Below are positions 17,022 to 26,662 of a DNA stretch of 64,000 bases, in pieces. A program made the position numbers and the translations under genes. Each line of letters begins with the position of its first letter. The first letter of the stretch is position 1. The stretch is taken from positions 62,001 to 126,000 of the forward strand of contig JBIKIN010000005.1 in NCBI GenBank assembly GCA_044361595.1, read 5' to 3'. Source of the stretch: Pseudopedobacter sp044361595 (GTDB lineage: Bacteria; Bacteroidota; Bacteroidia; Sphingobacteriales; Sphingobacteriaceae). A model generated the notes under the pieces. The model was not told where the DNA came from and did no database searches. It saw only the letters and a program-made list of their open reading frames with translations.

Positions 17022-17618
17022 TCAATTTATATACCCACTAATCACAATTTTTGTCTTATTGTCTAGTTTCCAAAATTGAAATCCTTCATAAATCATGTTT
17101 GTTTCTGTAGTATCAGAATCAATAATTTGATATGATTTTAAGTCTTTCTTATCATTTGAGTCTTCCTCTTGATATAATCCTTTTGAAATACATTTGTCGT
17201 ATTTACTATCAAATCCATTATCAAAGAATGTTTTTGCTAACCATCTAGATTTCTCTGTAAGGATTTTAGTTTCTGTAAATGGAATATCTGTAATCAACGT
17301 TGCAGAATATGAAAAATGATCACAACCACCTATGTGAAGAATTAAAACGTCTCCATTTTCTAAAACCGTTTCAGCTTCTTTGTCCTTGTCATTCCAAGTA
17401 AATTTTATGTTCTTTTTGTATTTATTTAATGCTTCTGTTGTGAATTTATATGTACTTGTATCAAATACGCATTCTCTAATCTCATCGTCTTTAAAATTCT
17501 TAGTCATTGTTCCGTTTGAGCTATCCTTATTTGATAAAGTATCATTAGAGATAATTTTAGAATTTGAACAACTAGTAATTATAAAAGAGAGAAAGAAAAT
17601 TAACGTTAAATATTTCAT
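17022..17618 (-). CDS. Hypothetical lipoprotein
   Basis: A 198-residue predicted lipoprotein: signal peptide MKYLTLIFFLSFIITSC with lipobox Cys17, then a Ser/Asn/Asp-rich linker to about residue 45. The mature domain has a short conserved-looking core (ILHIGGCDHFSYSATLI near 107) and many Asp/Lys residues. I do not recognise the family. It is the third gene of an operon after the FabH-like ketosynthase and the NTF2-like gene (13-base gap), but there is no visible functional link to them. Confidence 0.6.
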   Translation of the reverse strand: MKYLTLIFFLSFIITSCSNSKIISNDTLSNKDSSNGTMTKNFKDDEIRECVFDTSTYKFTTEALNKYKKNIKFTWNDKDKEAETVLENGDVLILHIGGCDHFSYSATLITDIPFTETKILTEKSRWLAKTFFDNGFDSKYDKCISKGLYQEEDSNDKKDLKSYQIIDSDTTETNMIYEGFQFWKLDNKTKIVISGYIN

Positions 17619-17631
17619 AGGACCACTTTAC

Positions 17632-18090
17632 CTACTCACAACCCGTTTTTCTCCTAGTATCAGAAACTTGGATAATTTTCCATTGCTTATCAGTTTTAAA
17701 TAATTGGAAAGCATTCACTCCGCAATGGCTCAATTTATCGTTTACAAAAAACTGATAAGTAGTCCAAACTTGTGCTAATGAACCATCAACTTTAATGTCA
17801 TAAGATAGAATACGCTCTTCTATTTTAACATTACTTGGTAGCGTCGCAATTTGCTTTTTAAAATCGGTAGCGCTGCCATCGGTAATTTTAGTGCTACCAT
17901 CAGTTCCGTAACTTACTGTTTGCATCCTCACATTGGGATGCATTGTTGAGCTTATTATTGAAGAATCTTTTTTCGACATCCCCACAAATAATTGTTCAAT
18001 AGTATTTTTAACCTCAGCTTCGGCATTGGTTTGAGCTTTTAGCCCAAAACAAATACTAATAATAGCAAGGGTAAGTAGTAAGCTTTTCAT
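17632..18090 (-). CDS. Secreted NTF2-like (SnoaL-type) protein
   Basis: A 152-residue protein with a signal peptide (1-19, ending LKAQ) and a single cone-shaped NTF2-like domain: AEAEVKNTIEQLFVGMSKKD for the first helices, then a beta-sheet with SLAQVWTTYQFFVNDKLSHC and FQLFKTDKQWKIIQVSDTRR. Members of this fold can be small enzymes or ligand binders; no specific catalytic set can be assigned. It starts 1 base after the FabH-like gene stop, so translation is probably coupled. Confidence 0.75.
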   Translation of the reverse strand: MKSLLLTLAIISICFGLKAQTNAEAEVKNTIEQLFVGMSKKDSSIISSTMHPNVRMQTVSYGTDGSTKITDGSATDFKKQIATLPSNVKIEERILSYDIKVDGSLAQVWTTYQFFVNDKLSHCGVNAFQLFKTDKQWKIIQVSDTRRKTGCE

Positions 18091-18091
18091 T

Positions 18092-19174
18092 TTAAAATTT
18101 ATAAATCATGGCATTGATATTCATACCCGCACCTACTGAGGCAAATATGGCATAATCGCCTTTTTCAATTCCTTGATTGAGCATTTCGTTTTTCAAAACC
18201 ATATCTAACAGTGTAGGAATGGTAGCTACAGACGAGTTTCCTAATTGAGCAATAGTCATTGGCATGATACCTTCTGGCGAGCTGTCTTGATTATAAAGTT
18301 TGAAAAAACGTTTTAAAATGGCATCGTCCATTTTTCCATTGGCTTGGTGTACAAATACTTTTTTTATTTGATTAAAGGCAATACCAGCTTTTTCTACGGC
18401 AGTTTGCATCACCAGCGGAACGTGGGTTAAACCATACTCATAAACTTTTCTACCATCCATTTTTAGATATAAATCTTCTGGCGATTGATAATCTATTTTA
18501 CTAGAGCCTTCCATGCGTAAAAACCAAGCTTGGTCTAGTGTGTGGCTTTGTGTTTTATGACTAATAATTCCTTCTTCTTCTTCGCTTTCTTTTGCAGTAA
18601 GAATGGTTGCGCCAGCACCATCGGCATAAATCATGCTATCTTTATCATGTGGGTCTATCACTCTTGATAGCGTTTCTGAACCAATAACTAATATTTTTTT
18701 GGCATCGCCAGATTTTATAAAATAATCGGCTTGAATAATTCCTTGTAACCAGCCTGGGCAGCCAAAAGGTAAATCATAAGCTACACAGTTTGGGTTTTCT
18801 ATCCCTAATTTATATTTCACACGGCTTGCTAAAGTAGGCACCATATCTGTACGGTTATCGCCATCTTTAATATCGCCAAAGTTATGTGCTACAATAATAT
18901 AATCTAGTTTTTCTTTATCCTCGTTACCACTTTCTAAAGCATCTAATGCTGCTAGGTAAGCTAATTCAGATGCATTTTGTGTAGGTAAGGCATAACGTCT
19001 TTCTTCAATATCTGTAATTGCTTGGAATTTTTTAACAACATCTGTCATTTGCCTAGTAACCGGGCTACCATCTTTTTCTACAAAACTATGGTTTAAAAAG
19101 TCGGAGTTTTTAACAACTACCTTTGGTATGTATTTACCAGTTGCAGTAATTACAGTCTTTATTTTAGAACACAT
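18092..19174 (-). CDS. 3-oxoacyl-ACP synthase III (FabH-like) family protein
   Basis: Thiolase-fold ketosynthase of 360 residues, somewhat longer than housekeeping FabH (about 320-330). The catalytic triad is visible: Cys in LPFGCPGWLQG near residue 139, His in VFVHQANGKMDDAI near 276, Asn in LGNSSVATIPT near 312. The C-terminal glycine-rich segment (SVGAGMNINAMIYKF) is normal. It could prime fatty acids, make a beta-ketoacyl product for another lipid, or use an unusual acyl donor. It heads a three-gene operon with an NTF2-like protein and a lipoprotein, not a fab cluster, so a specialised role is more likely. ATG start, preceded by about 190 bases of spacer with the glgC terminator. Confidence 0.85.
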   Translation of the reverse strand: MCSKIKTVITATGKYIPKVVVKNSDFLNHSFVEKDGSPVTRQMTDVVKKFQAITDIEERRYALPTQNASELAYLAALDALESGNEDKEKLDYIIVAHNFGDIKDGDNRTDMVPTLASRVKYKLGIENPNCVAYDLPFGCPGWLQGIIQADYFIKSGDAKKILVIGSETLSRVIDPHDKDSMIYADGAGATILTAKESEEEEGIISHKTQSHTLDQAWFLRMEGSSKIDYQSPEDLYLKMDGRKVYEYGLTHVPLVMQTAVEKAGIAFNQIKKVFVHQANGKMDDAILKRFFKLYNQDSSPEGIMPMTIAQLGNSSVATIPTLLDMVLKNEMLNQGIEKGDYAIFASVGAGMNINAMIYKF

Positions 19175-19315
19175 GAAATATATTTTTAGACTAAAAACTA
19201 ATTTGGTTTAAGGTATAAAGTTATGATAAAATTAATTTAAAAAGAAACCATAGTTTCAATAATTTTATTTGCGGCAAGTATAAATAAAATAAATTTTTGT
19301 TTTTGTGGTTAAACA

Positions 19316-19347
19316 AAAAAAGCTTTGGTTTTAAACCAAAGCTTTTA
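19316..19347. terminator. Terminator downstream of glgC
   Basis: AAAAGCTTTGGTT pairs with AACCAAAGCTTTT around a short TTAA centre (19318-19346), with A- and T-tracts on both sides. It lies about 20 bases past the glgC stop and can end transcription of the glgA-glgC operon before the next gene's promoter. Confidence 0.85.
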
Positions 19348-19368
19348 AATTTTAAATATTAGTATTAA

Positions 19369-20640
19369 TTAACCAATTACGGTTCCTTCTTTAATAAAAG
19401 CGCCTTTTTTTACTACCACAATTCCTTCTTTTATAGTGTGAGTTGGGGTATCTTGATCTGCCAAATGGTGCCCACCATTAATGGTCACATTATTTCCAAT
19501 AAAGCAGTTTTTATCTAAAATTGCGTTATTTATCACGCAGTTTTCGCCTATTCCGGTTAATGGTTTGTGCGATTTTTTTAAGCCTGAAATTTCATCAATG
19601 GTTTGGTAATAATCACTTCCCATTACGTAGCTGTTGGTGATTTTAGTGCCTTTACCAATTCTAGATCGTATTCCAATAACACAATGGTCTATTTCTGAAG
19701 CGTTGATGATGCAACCATCAGCAATAATGGTTCTATTAACTAAAGTATTAGAAATTTTTGAAGGCGGTAACATTCTTGCTCTAGAGTAAACCACGTTACT
19801 GCTAAATAGATTAAACTCAGGGATATCATCTGTTAAACCTAGGTTAGCCTCAAAGAAAGAGTCTATGTTTCCTATATCTGTCCAGTATCCTTCGTATTGG
19901 TAGCTTATAATTTTATTAACTCCAACTGCATCTGGGATTATCTCTTTTCCAAAATCATGTCGCTCGTTACCTTCTAACATTCCTATTAAAACATCCTTAT
20001 TAAAAAGGTAAATTCCCATAGATGCTAAATAATTTCGGCCTTGAGATTCCATTTCTGGACCCACGTTAGACTCCCAGCCAACTATTTTCTCATCGTTTGG
20101 TTTTTCAACAAAAGAGGTGATATTTTGGTCGTTATCTGCTTTTAAGATCCCAAAACTGGTTCCATCTTTTTTATTTACTGGAATGGTTGCAATGGTAATT
20201 TCTGCTCCTTTTGCGATATGATTATCAATCATTTTCCTAAAATCCATCTGGTATAATTGGTCTCCAGAAAGAATAAGAATATACTCAGAGTCGTGTTGTT
20301 TGATATGATGTAAACTTTGTCTTACCGCATCAGCAGTACCTTGATACCATCCTTCGTTGCCTGGCGTTTGTTCAGCAGCTAAAATATCTACAAAAGCATT
20401 GCTAAAAAAGCTAAAGCTATAAGTGTTTTTAATGTGTTTATTTAGAGATGCTGAATTAAATTGAGTTAAAACAAACATTCTTCTTAAACCAGAATTGATA
20501 CAGTTAGATATTGGAATATCAACTAATCTGTATTTTCCTGCAATAGGTACGGCTGGTTTAGACCGTGTAGCTGTTAAAGGAGATAAACGAGAGCCTTGTC
20601 CGCCTCCTAAAATAATAGAAATTACTTTATCTTCAATCAT
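19369..20640 (-). CDS. glgC: Glucose-1-phosphate adenylyltransferase
   Basis: Makes ADP-glucose from glucose 1-phosphate and ATP, the committed step of bacterial glycogen synthesis. The 423-residue length is typical. The nucleotide-binding motif LGGGQGSRLSPLTATRSKPA lies near residue 11, the substrate motif FVEKPND near 176, and a left-handed beta-helix domain with repeated I/V-x-x-x-x-x (IADGCIINASEIDHCVI) occupies about 300-423. It overlaps the glgA stop by four bases, so the two are translationally coupled. Allosteric control is usual for the family and cannot be specified here. Confidence 0.95.
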   Translation of the reverse strand: MIEDKVISIILGGGQGSRLSPLTATRSKPAVPIAGKYRLVDIPISNCINSGLRRMFVLTQFNSASLNKHIKNTYSFSFFSNAFVDILAAEQTPGNEGWYQGTADAVRQSLHHIKQHDSEYILILSGDQLYQMDFRKMIDNHIAKGAEITIATIPVNKKDGTSFGILKADNDQNITSFVEKPNDEKIVGWESNVGPEMESQGRNYLASMGIYLFNKDVLIGMLEGNERHDFGKEIIPDAVGVNKIISYQYEGYWTDIGNIDSFFEANLGLTDDIPEFNLFSSNVVYSRARMLPPSKISNTLVNRTIIADGCIINASEIDHCVIGIRSRIGKGTKITNSYVMGSDYYQTIDEISGLKKSHKPLTGIGENCVINNAILDKNCFIGNNVTINGGHHLADQDTPTHTIKEGIVVVKKGAFIKEGTVIG

Positions 20641-22058
20641 GTTAATTTGGTTAAGCTGTTATATAATTGGTCATATTCTTGAGCCGATTTATTCCAAGAA
20701 AAATCTAAGCCCATCATTACTTTACGTAATTGATTAATTTTTTTGCTGTCTTTAAAAAGTGTAATTGCTCTTTGCAAAGCAACAATCATTTCTAGGCTAT
20801 CCACGTGTTCAAATCTTATACCATAACCACCTTTTTCTTCAAAATCTATAACGGTGTCTTTTAACCCACCCGTAGCTCTAACAATAGGAATGGTGCCATA
20901 TTTTAGCGCATATAATTGATTAAGACCGCATGGTTCTACCCTAGAAGGCATCAATATAAAATCTGCCGAGGCATAAATTTTATGAGATAAAACCTCATCG
21001 TACCCAATATAGCAATTATAGTTTTTAATATAAGTTTTTAGATTGTTTAACTGATTTTCAAACTCTTTATCGCCAGAACCTAGTACTAAGAAGCTAAACT
21101 CATCTGGGTTTCTGAGGCTTATTTCTTTTACTAAATCGGCTAACTTATCAGCTCCTTTTTCGCCTACTAAACGCCCAATAAATGTAATTAGCGGTTTAGA
21201 TGGGTCTAAATCAAAGTCTTTACACAATTCTTCTTTGTTTTTTTGTTTACCTGTTTTTACGGTTGTAACTGAATAGTTATGGTTAATCATTGGGTCGGTT
21301 TTGGGATTCCAAACGGCAACATCAATTCCATTGATGATTCCTAACCCTTTCTGACCTTCTAATTGGAATAAAAACTCTAAGCGATTGGAGTTAATACTTA
21401 GTTCTTCTAAATAACTAGGAGAAACGGTGGTAAATTTCCAAGCGCATTTAACTGCAGAAGCAAGAGGATTTATACAATCTCCCCATTCTAGTAAACCGCC
21501 ATCAATTGGATCTACTTCTGGTAAATAATAAAATTTTTCCCAGCCTAGCCATCCTTGGTATTGTGCATTGTGAATGGTGAAAACAGATGGAATGTCTTTT
21601 AAGCTATTAAATTTAGCCGAGTGTTGCGTTAAAAATGGAATTAAACCGCTATGATGATCATGACAATGAAAAACATCAATTCTTTTCTTGCTTTCTATAA
21701 TCCATTGTAAAACTGAAAGTTGAAAGGCTACAAATTGCTCGCTTTCATCTGGGTAGCCATAAATTTCTGGGCGGTCTAATAAATTTGGTATTTTAACCAA
21801 GTATAATTCAAAGCCTAGGGTGTTATCAACTTCTTTTAAGATTTGAAAATCAAAAATACGATAACCTAATTTTGAAGTACCCGAGAAGACTATTTCTAAC
21901 TGATGCGTTTGAACAAATTTTCTGTCATAGAATGGCATAACTACCATTGCGTTTAAGCCTAAAGCATTTTGATATTTAGGTAGAGCACCTACCACATCTC
22001 CAAGCCCTCCTGTTTTAGCAACTGGATAACACTCGGCACTTAAATGTAACACTTCCAT
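20637..22058 (-). CDS. glgA: Glycogen synthase (ADP-glucose type, GT5)
   Basis: Transfers glucose from ADP-glucose to the growing alpha-1,4-glucan. The N-terminal ADP-glucose motif KTGGLGDVVGALP stands near residue 15, and the C-terminal GT5 motif EPCGLNQLYALKYGTIPIVR near 366. I place the start at the ATG 22058: the codon at 22079 that opens the frame is TTG and would add seven residues before the MEVLHLSAECYPVAK family start. About 473 residues, normal. First gene of the glgA-glgC pair; no branching enzyme or phosphorylase is in the window. Confidence 0.94.
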   Translation of the reverse strand: MEVLHLSAECYPVAKTGGLGDVVGALPKYQNALGLNAMVVMPFYDRKFVQTHQLEIVFSGTSKLGYRIFDFQILKEVDNTLGFELYLVKIPNLLDRPEIYGYPDESEQFVAFQLSVLQWIIESKKRIDVFHCHDHHSGLIPFLTQHSAKFNSLKDIPSVFTIHNAQYQGWLGWEKFYYLPEVDPIDGGLLEWGDCINPLASAVKCAWKFTTVSPSYLEELSINSNRLEFLFQLEGQKGLGIINGIDVAVWNPKTDPMINHNYSVTTVKTGKQKNKEELCKDFDLDPSKPLITFIGRLVGEKGADKLADLVKEISLRNPDEFSFLVLGSGDKEFENQLNNLKTYIKNYNCYIGYDEVLSHKIYASADFILMPSRVEPCGLNQLYALKYGTIPIVRATGGLKDTVIDFEEKGGYGIRFEHVDSLEMIVALQRAITLFKDSKKINQLRKVMMGLDFSWNKSAQEYDQLYNSLTKLT

Positions 22059-22211
22059 GAATCTAATTTGTGTGCTCAAATTAAAAATTTATTTTCCTTA
22101 TTTCAAGCTTAATAATTAATAATCTGTTATTTGTTAAAAAATTAACAAATTTTTAATTTATTAAGATTATTTAATCATTTTAATAATTTAGATTCAATTT
22201 GATTATTGAGT

Positions 22212-23324
22212 TTATTGTCCATTCTCTCTTGTAATGGTGGGGTAACCAAAAAATGGTTCTTCTTTTTCGTTAAAGTTTAATTCAATCTTGATTTTTAACG
22301 TATCAGAAATTGTTTTTCCGGTCTTAAAAGACGGAATCCAATAGCGGATGTTTTCTAACGTTTTTTTGGTAAATGATTTTAAAGATGATGATAAGTCATC
22401 TGGTAATGTGATTTTTGACAAACTACCCCGCTCATCTACCAGAGCAGATACTGTATAGGTTTGAGGAGAGATGCGTTCTGAAATTATAAATAAGGAAAGC
22501 GCTTTATTAAACTGATTTTGTAAGTATAAATTAAAACCTTGGTTATCATCTATTGTACAATTTTTATAGATTAATGATAGTGCATTATTTTCAAAAAAAT
22601 TAGGGTATAATTTAACTAAAGAAGAGTTTGGTGGAAGTACTTCTGGAAAGAAATAATAAGAATTATTAAAAACACCGTTGCTGTAAAGCTCTGTACCAAT
22701 AAGCTCTTTTTTATTATCTTGATATTCTAAAAAAGTGCTCCAAATCCCTTTTGGAAGTCCATTTTTAACTCGGCCTTCATAAATTATTGCTGTGTAACCT
22801 ATATCATTAAAGCCCACTGCTTCTTGTTTAAAACTGTATTTTCCTTTACCTAGTTTAATTTGCGCTTGGCCATATTCACTAATATATTGATTTAGGTAAG
22901 TGATATTGTTTTTAAAGGCTATTTGAAACCATAAATTACCGCTAGGGTAATAATATTCCCAAACGCCAGTTTCTTTGTCATCTTTAAAATTGATGCTATA
23001 TTTAGGCTTACCTGATGGATAATAAGCTTTAAAATTTCCGTCTTTTTTACCTTCTATGTAATTACCGGTTAGGTAAACAGCACCATTGTTATAGTAATCG
23101 GTAAAAAAGCCATAAATGCCACCTTTATCTTTATCAAATTTGGTCACTCGGGTGTATGTTTTAAACGGACAATTTTCATCTACCAAATAGTATTGCTGGT
23201 CGTAAAATAAATGAATGTAGCCATCAATAGAGTTTTTAATATAGCTATCAGCACTTATTTTTGTTTGTGCATTTGTATTTAAAAACAAGCTTAATAAAGC
23301 AATAAAAAATGATAGCTTTTTCAT
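22212..23324 (-). CDS. Secreted MORN-repeat protein with TonB-C-like end
   Basis: A 370-residue exported protein: signal peptide (1-19, ending NTNAQ), then a run of MORN/YwqK-like repeats at about 70-220 (GNYIEGKKDGNFKAYYPSGK, GVWEYYYPSGNLWFQIAF, NGLPKGIWSTFLEYQD). The last 100 residues resemble a TonB C-terminal domain: YTVSALVDERGSLSKITLPD then IRYWIPSFKTGKTISDTLKI. Such YwqK-plus-TonB-C proteins occur in Bacteroidota, but no function is established. The preceding polA reads in the same direction and ends 4 bases before the start, so cotranscription is likely; the order suggests convenience rather than shared function. Confidence 0.7.
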   Translation of the reverse strand: MKKLSFFIALLSLFLNTNAQTKISADSYIKNSIDGYIHLFYDQQYYLVDENCPFKTYTRVTKFDKDKGGIYGFFTDYYNNGAVYLTGNYIEGKKDGNFKAYYPSGKPKYSINFKDDKETGVWEYYYPSGNLWFQIAFKNNITYLNQYISEYGQAQIKLGKGKYSFKQEAVGFNDIGYTAIIYEGRVKNGLPKGIWSTFLEYQDNKKELIGTELYSNGVFNNSYYFFPEVLPPNSSLVKLYPNFFENNALSLIYKNCTIDDNQGFNLYLQNQFNKALSLFIISERISPQTYTVSALVDERGSLSKITLPDDLSSSLKSFTKKTLENIRYWIPSFKTGKTISDTLKIKIELNFNEKEEPFFGYPTITRENGQ

Positions 23325-23328
23325 GTTA

Positions 23329-26142
23329 TTAATGTGCTTCTAACCAATTATAACCTTCGCCAATTTCTACCACAATAGGCACTGTTGTTTTAATTGCATT
23401 TTGCATCCTATTTAAAATGATACTTCTAATTTGATCTTTTTCGGTTTTGAGAACATCAAAAACCAATTCGTCATGTACTTGCATGGTCATTTTAGATTGC
23501 AGCTTTTGCTCTTTAATATCTTTATGGATATTGATCATGGCAATTTTAATCATATCTGCTGCCGAACCTTGGATTGGAGCGTTTATGGCGTTTCGTTCGG
23601 CAAAACCACGTACCGTTTGGTTTGCCGAAGTGATGTCTCTTAAATATCTTCTTCGCCCCATAATAGTTTCTACATAACCGTTTTCTCTGGCAAAATTCAT
23701 GGTATCGGCCATGTATTTTTTGATGCCAGCATATTGTGTGAAGTAGTTTTCTATAATCTCGGCAGCTTCTTTTCTAGCAATACCCAAATTTTGGGATAAG
23801 CCAAATGCAGATTGACCGTAAATAATGCCAAAGTTTACCGCTTTAGCATTTCTTCTTTGTTCTGATGTTACTTCGTTTAACTCAATACCATAAACTTTAG
23901 CCGCTGTGGCCGTGTGAATATCTAAACCATTCACAAAGGCCTCCATCATGTTTTCATCTTCAGAAATTTCGGCAATAATGCGTAATTCTATTTGAGAATA
24001 ATCGGCAGATAGTAAAATATGATTTTCATCTCTTGGTATAAAGGCTTTGCGTACCTCACGCCCACGAGCCGTTCTAATTGGGATATTTTGCAAGTTAGGA
24101 TTATTAGAGCTTAACCTGCCAGTTGCTGCAACCGCTTGATTATAGCTGGTGTGCACTCTCCCAGTTTTAGGATTTACCAATAATGGTAAAGCATCTACAT
24201 AAGTAGATTTTAATTTTTGTAATTGTCTAAAATCTAAAATATCTTGAACAATATCTGATTTTGGCGCCAAGGCTAATAATACATCTTCGCCCGTTTGGTA
24301 CTGACCTGTTTTGGTTTTTTTTGCTTTATCATCAAGCTTTAGCTTATCAAATAAAACCTCTCCCAATTGTTTTGGCGACGCTAAATTGAATTTAACTCCA
24401 GCCTTTTCATAAACCGATTTTTCTAATCTATTAACCTCAATTTCTAACTCTTTAGAATAATTTTGCAATTGCTCCATGTCTATTCTAACCCCTTCAATCT
24501 CCATATCTGCAAGTACATAAACCAAAGGATTTTCAATTTCTTTAGCTAACTGTTCTGCATTTACATCGGCTAGTAAGGGTGCAAAAACTTGTTCTAATTG
24601 TAGGGTAATATCGGCATCTTCGGCAGCGTACTCTTTCACTGTTTCAACCTCCACATCACGCATATTGTCTTGGTTTTTTCCTTTTTTTCCAATTAATTCG
24701 GTAATAGAAACTGGTGTATAACCTAAATAATTTTCGGCTAAAACATCCATTCCGTGGCGGGTATCTGGGTCTATTAAATAATGGGCTAGCATGGTATCAA
24801 ATAGTTCGCCGGCAACTTCAATTCCATACCACTTTAAAATCAGTATGTCGTATTTGATATTTTGACCAATTTTTTTGATGCTTGGATTTTCTAAAACATT
24901 TTTAAATAAATGTGTTGTGGCTTTCGCCGATTCAAAATTGCTAGAAACTGGAACATAATAGGCTTTTCCTGCCTCAAAAGAAAACGATAAGCCTACTAAT
25001 TCTGCATTGTTAGCATCAATACCCGTAGTTTCTGTATCAAAACAAAAGGCCTTTTGTTGCGCAAGCTGGTTAATTAAATCTTTTATTTTTTCGTCATTAT
25101 CTATTAAAAAATATTGATGCGCTACGTTATCTATATTTTTTCCACCTTCTACAGCTGTTGCCGCTTGAGCAGCTGATATATGAATATTGGTAATTCCGTT
25201 ATCCGCCTGAGGATTGCCAAATAAATCCATTTGTCCACTGGTTTGCACTTTAACATCGGCAACGGAAAAATCTTCACCAAAAACACGTTTTCCTAAGGTT
25301 CTAAATTCTAACTCAGCAAAAAGAGGTTCTAATTTTTCTTTATCAGGCGGTCCAATTAAATATTCCTCGGCGTTAAATGTAACAGGCGCATTTAATAAAA
25401 TAGTAGCTAGTTTTTTTGAGAGTAAACCTTGCTGGGCGAAGTTTTCTACATTTTCTTTTTGTTTACCTTTTAACTCGTGGCTGTTAGCAATAATATTCTC
25501 CATAGAGCCATATTGCTTTATTAGAAGTTTTGCTGTTTTTTCGCCAATGCCAGGGATGCCAGGGATGTTGTCAACGGCATCGCCCCAAAGACCTAATATA
25601 TCTATAACTTGGTGCACATGTTCTATTTCCCATTTAGCTAAAACCTCTTTTACACCCATAATTTCCATGTCGTTTCCCATACGGGCTGGTTTGTAAACAT
25701 AAATGTTTTCTGAAACCAATTGGGCAAAGTCTTTATCGGGTGTCATGCAGTAAACGGTAAAACCTTCTTTTTCTGCTTGTTTGGCTAAGGTTCCTATCAC
25801 ATCATCGGCTTCAAAACCATCTGAAGTAATAACAGGGATATTAAAACCTTCTATTAATTTAACTACATAGGGTAATGCTTTAGATAAATCCTCGGGCATA
25901 GATTCTCTATGTGCTTTATAAGCTTCAAATTCTACGTGTCTTTCTGTAGGAGCCGATGTATCAAAAACTACTGCAATATGAGACGGATTTTCTTTTTTAA
26001 GCACTTCTAAAAGGGTATTACAAAAGCCCATTACAGCTGATGTGTTTATACCTGATGATGTAAAACGAGGATTTTTACTTAGTGCAAAGTGCGCTCTATA
26101 AATAAGCGCCATTCCGTCTAAAAGAAATAGTTTTTTGGACAT
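23329..26142 (-). CDS. polA: DNA polymerase I
   Basis: Gap-filling and Okazaki-fragment-processing polymerase, 937 residues. The N-terminal 5'-3' exonuclease (about 1-290) has LLDGMALIYRAHFAL and GFEADDVIGTLA. The proofreading 3'-5' exonuclease (about 335-530) keeps FDTETTG with the metal-binding Asp and Glu, and YAAEDADITLQL. The polymerase domain has motif A ADYSQIELRI near 710, motif B RRNAKAVNFGIIYGQ near 758, and motif C MTMQVHDELVFDV near 886. All three activities look intact. Normal length. It leads into the MORN/TonB-C gene. Confidence 0.97.
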   Translation of the reverse strand: MSKKLFLLDGMALIYRAHFALSKNPRFTSSGINTSAVMGFCNTLLEVLKKENPSHIAVVFDTSAPTERHVEFEAYKAHRESMPEDLSKALPYVVKLIEGFNIPVITSDGFEADDVIGTLAKQAEKEGFTVYCMTPDKDFAQLVSENIYVYKPARMGNDMEIMGVKEVLAKWEIEHVHQVIDILGLWGDAVDNIPGIPGIGEKTAKLLIKQYGSMENIIANSHELKGKQKENVENFAQQGLLSKKLATILLNAPVTFNAEEYLIGPPDKEKLEPLFAELEFRTLGKRVFGEDFSVADVKVQTSGQMDLFGNPQADNGITNIHISAAQAATAVEGGKNIDNVAHQYFLIDNDEKIKDLINQLAQQKAFCFDTETTGIDANNAELVGLSFSFEAGKAYYVPVSSNFESAKATTHLFKNVLENPSIKKIGQNIKYDILILKWYGIEVAGELFDTMLAHYLIDPDTRHGMDVLAENYLGYTPVSITELIGKKGKNQDNMRDVEVETVKEYAAEDADITLQLEQVFAPLLADVNAEQLAKEIENPLVYVLADMEIEGVRIDMEQLQNYSKELEIEVNRLEKSVYEKAGVKFNLASPKQLGEVLFDKLKLDDKAKKTKTGQYQTGEDVLLALAPKSDIVQDILDFRQLQKLKSTYVDALPLLVNPKTGRVHTSYNQAVAATGRLSSNNPNLQNIPIRTARGREVRKAFIPRDENHILLSADYSQIELRIIAEISEDENMMEAFVNGLDIHTATAAKVYGIELNEVTSEQRRNAKAVNFGIIYGQSAFGLSQNLGIARKEAAEIIENYFTQYAGIKKYMADTMNFARENGYVETIMGRRRYLRDITSANQTVRGFAERNAINAPIQGSAADMIKIAMINIHKDIKEQKLQSKMTMQVHDELVFDVLKTEKDQIRSIILNRMQNAIKTTVPIVVEIGEGYNWLEAH

Positions 26143-26279
26143 GTTTATTTAAATTGAGTAAAGCTTTTAGGCTATAATTTCAAATTTAATATTCTAAAGG
26201 TAGAAAACTGAATTTTTTGAAAATGAATGGGAGTTGGAGTTGGAGAACACTTAGTTTTTTTGATATAAAATATAGTTTG

Positions 26280-26510
26280 GAGGTTTTTTTAACCACTGAG
26301 AACGCGGAGGTCACTGAGCTGGAAGCAGAGTCTTCTATGGTATTTCACGCAAAGAAAAAAATTAAGAAGCGCAAAGATCGCAAAGCTTATTTAGCGGCTA
26401 GAGAAGTTCTAGAGACTGGTTAAAAGCTTATTATTAATCATAAAAAGTCTTTGCGAGCTTTGCGTAAACTTTTGAGAGCTTTGTGTGAAAATATATCATC
26501 ATACAGAGCC
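26280..26510. repeat. Intergenic block of GCAAAG/CTTTGC inverted motifs
   Basis: The long spacer between polA and terC holds no credible gene. Its first part has CCACTGAGAACGCGGAGGTC, then ACGCAAAG, GCGCAAAGATCGCAAAGC and, after about 50 bases, the inverted AGTCTTTGCGAGCTTTGCGT and GAGCTTTGTGTGAAA. These motifs form imperfect long hairpins and resemble dispersed repeats common in Bacteroidota intergenic DNA. A 68-codon frame across it is an artefact of the repeat. Confidence 0.5.
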
Positions 26511-26520
26511 ACCCAGTTTT

Positions 26521-26650
26521 GCGCTAAGGATTTGTTCCAAATGAATGCCTATGGCAAAGGGCGAGGTACATTTTTTTGGGCTTTTAAACGCACAAAAAAA
26601 TTACGGAACCCCGAAAAAGCCTGACCCCAATTTTTCTTTGGGGGAGCGCT
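26521..26650 (-). repeat. Structured intergenic repeat, copy B (inverted)
   Basis: Read on the minus strand it begins GAGCGCTCCCCCAA, has the hairpin CCCCAA-AGAAAAA-TTGGGG, then TCAGGCT, GGGGTTCCGTAATTT, TGTACC, GCCCTTTG and ends CCTTAGCGCAAA. The order of blocks equals that of copies C and D, while the hairpin arms differ in sequence but still pair. It lies just past the terC stop codon. Confidence 0.65.
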
Positions 26651-26662
26651 CAAAATTATATT

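Noticed and set aside
22059..22079. Earlier TTG start of glgA
   Set aside because: It adds seven residues before the conserved MEVLHLSAECYPVAK start of glycogen synthases.
26217..26423. 68-codon reading frame between polA and terC
   Set aside because: It runs through dispersed repeat motifs, lacks any protein-like domain and has low-complexity Lys/Glu composition dictated by the repeats.
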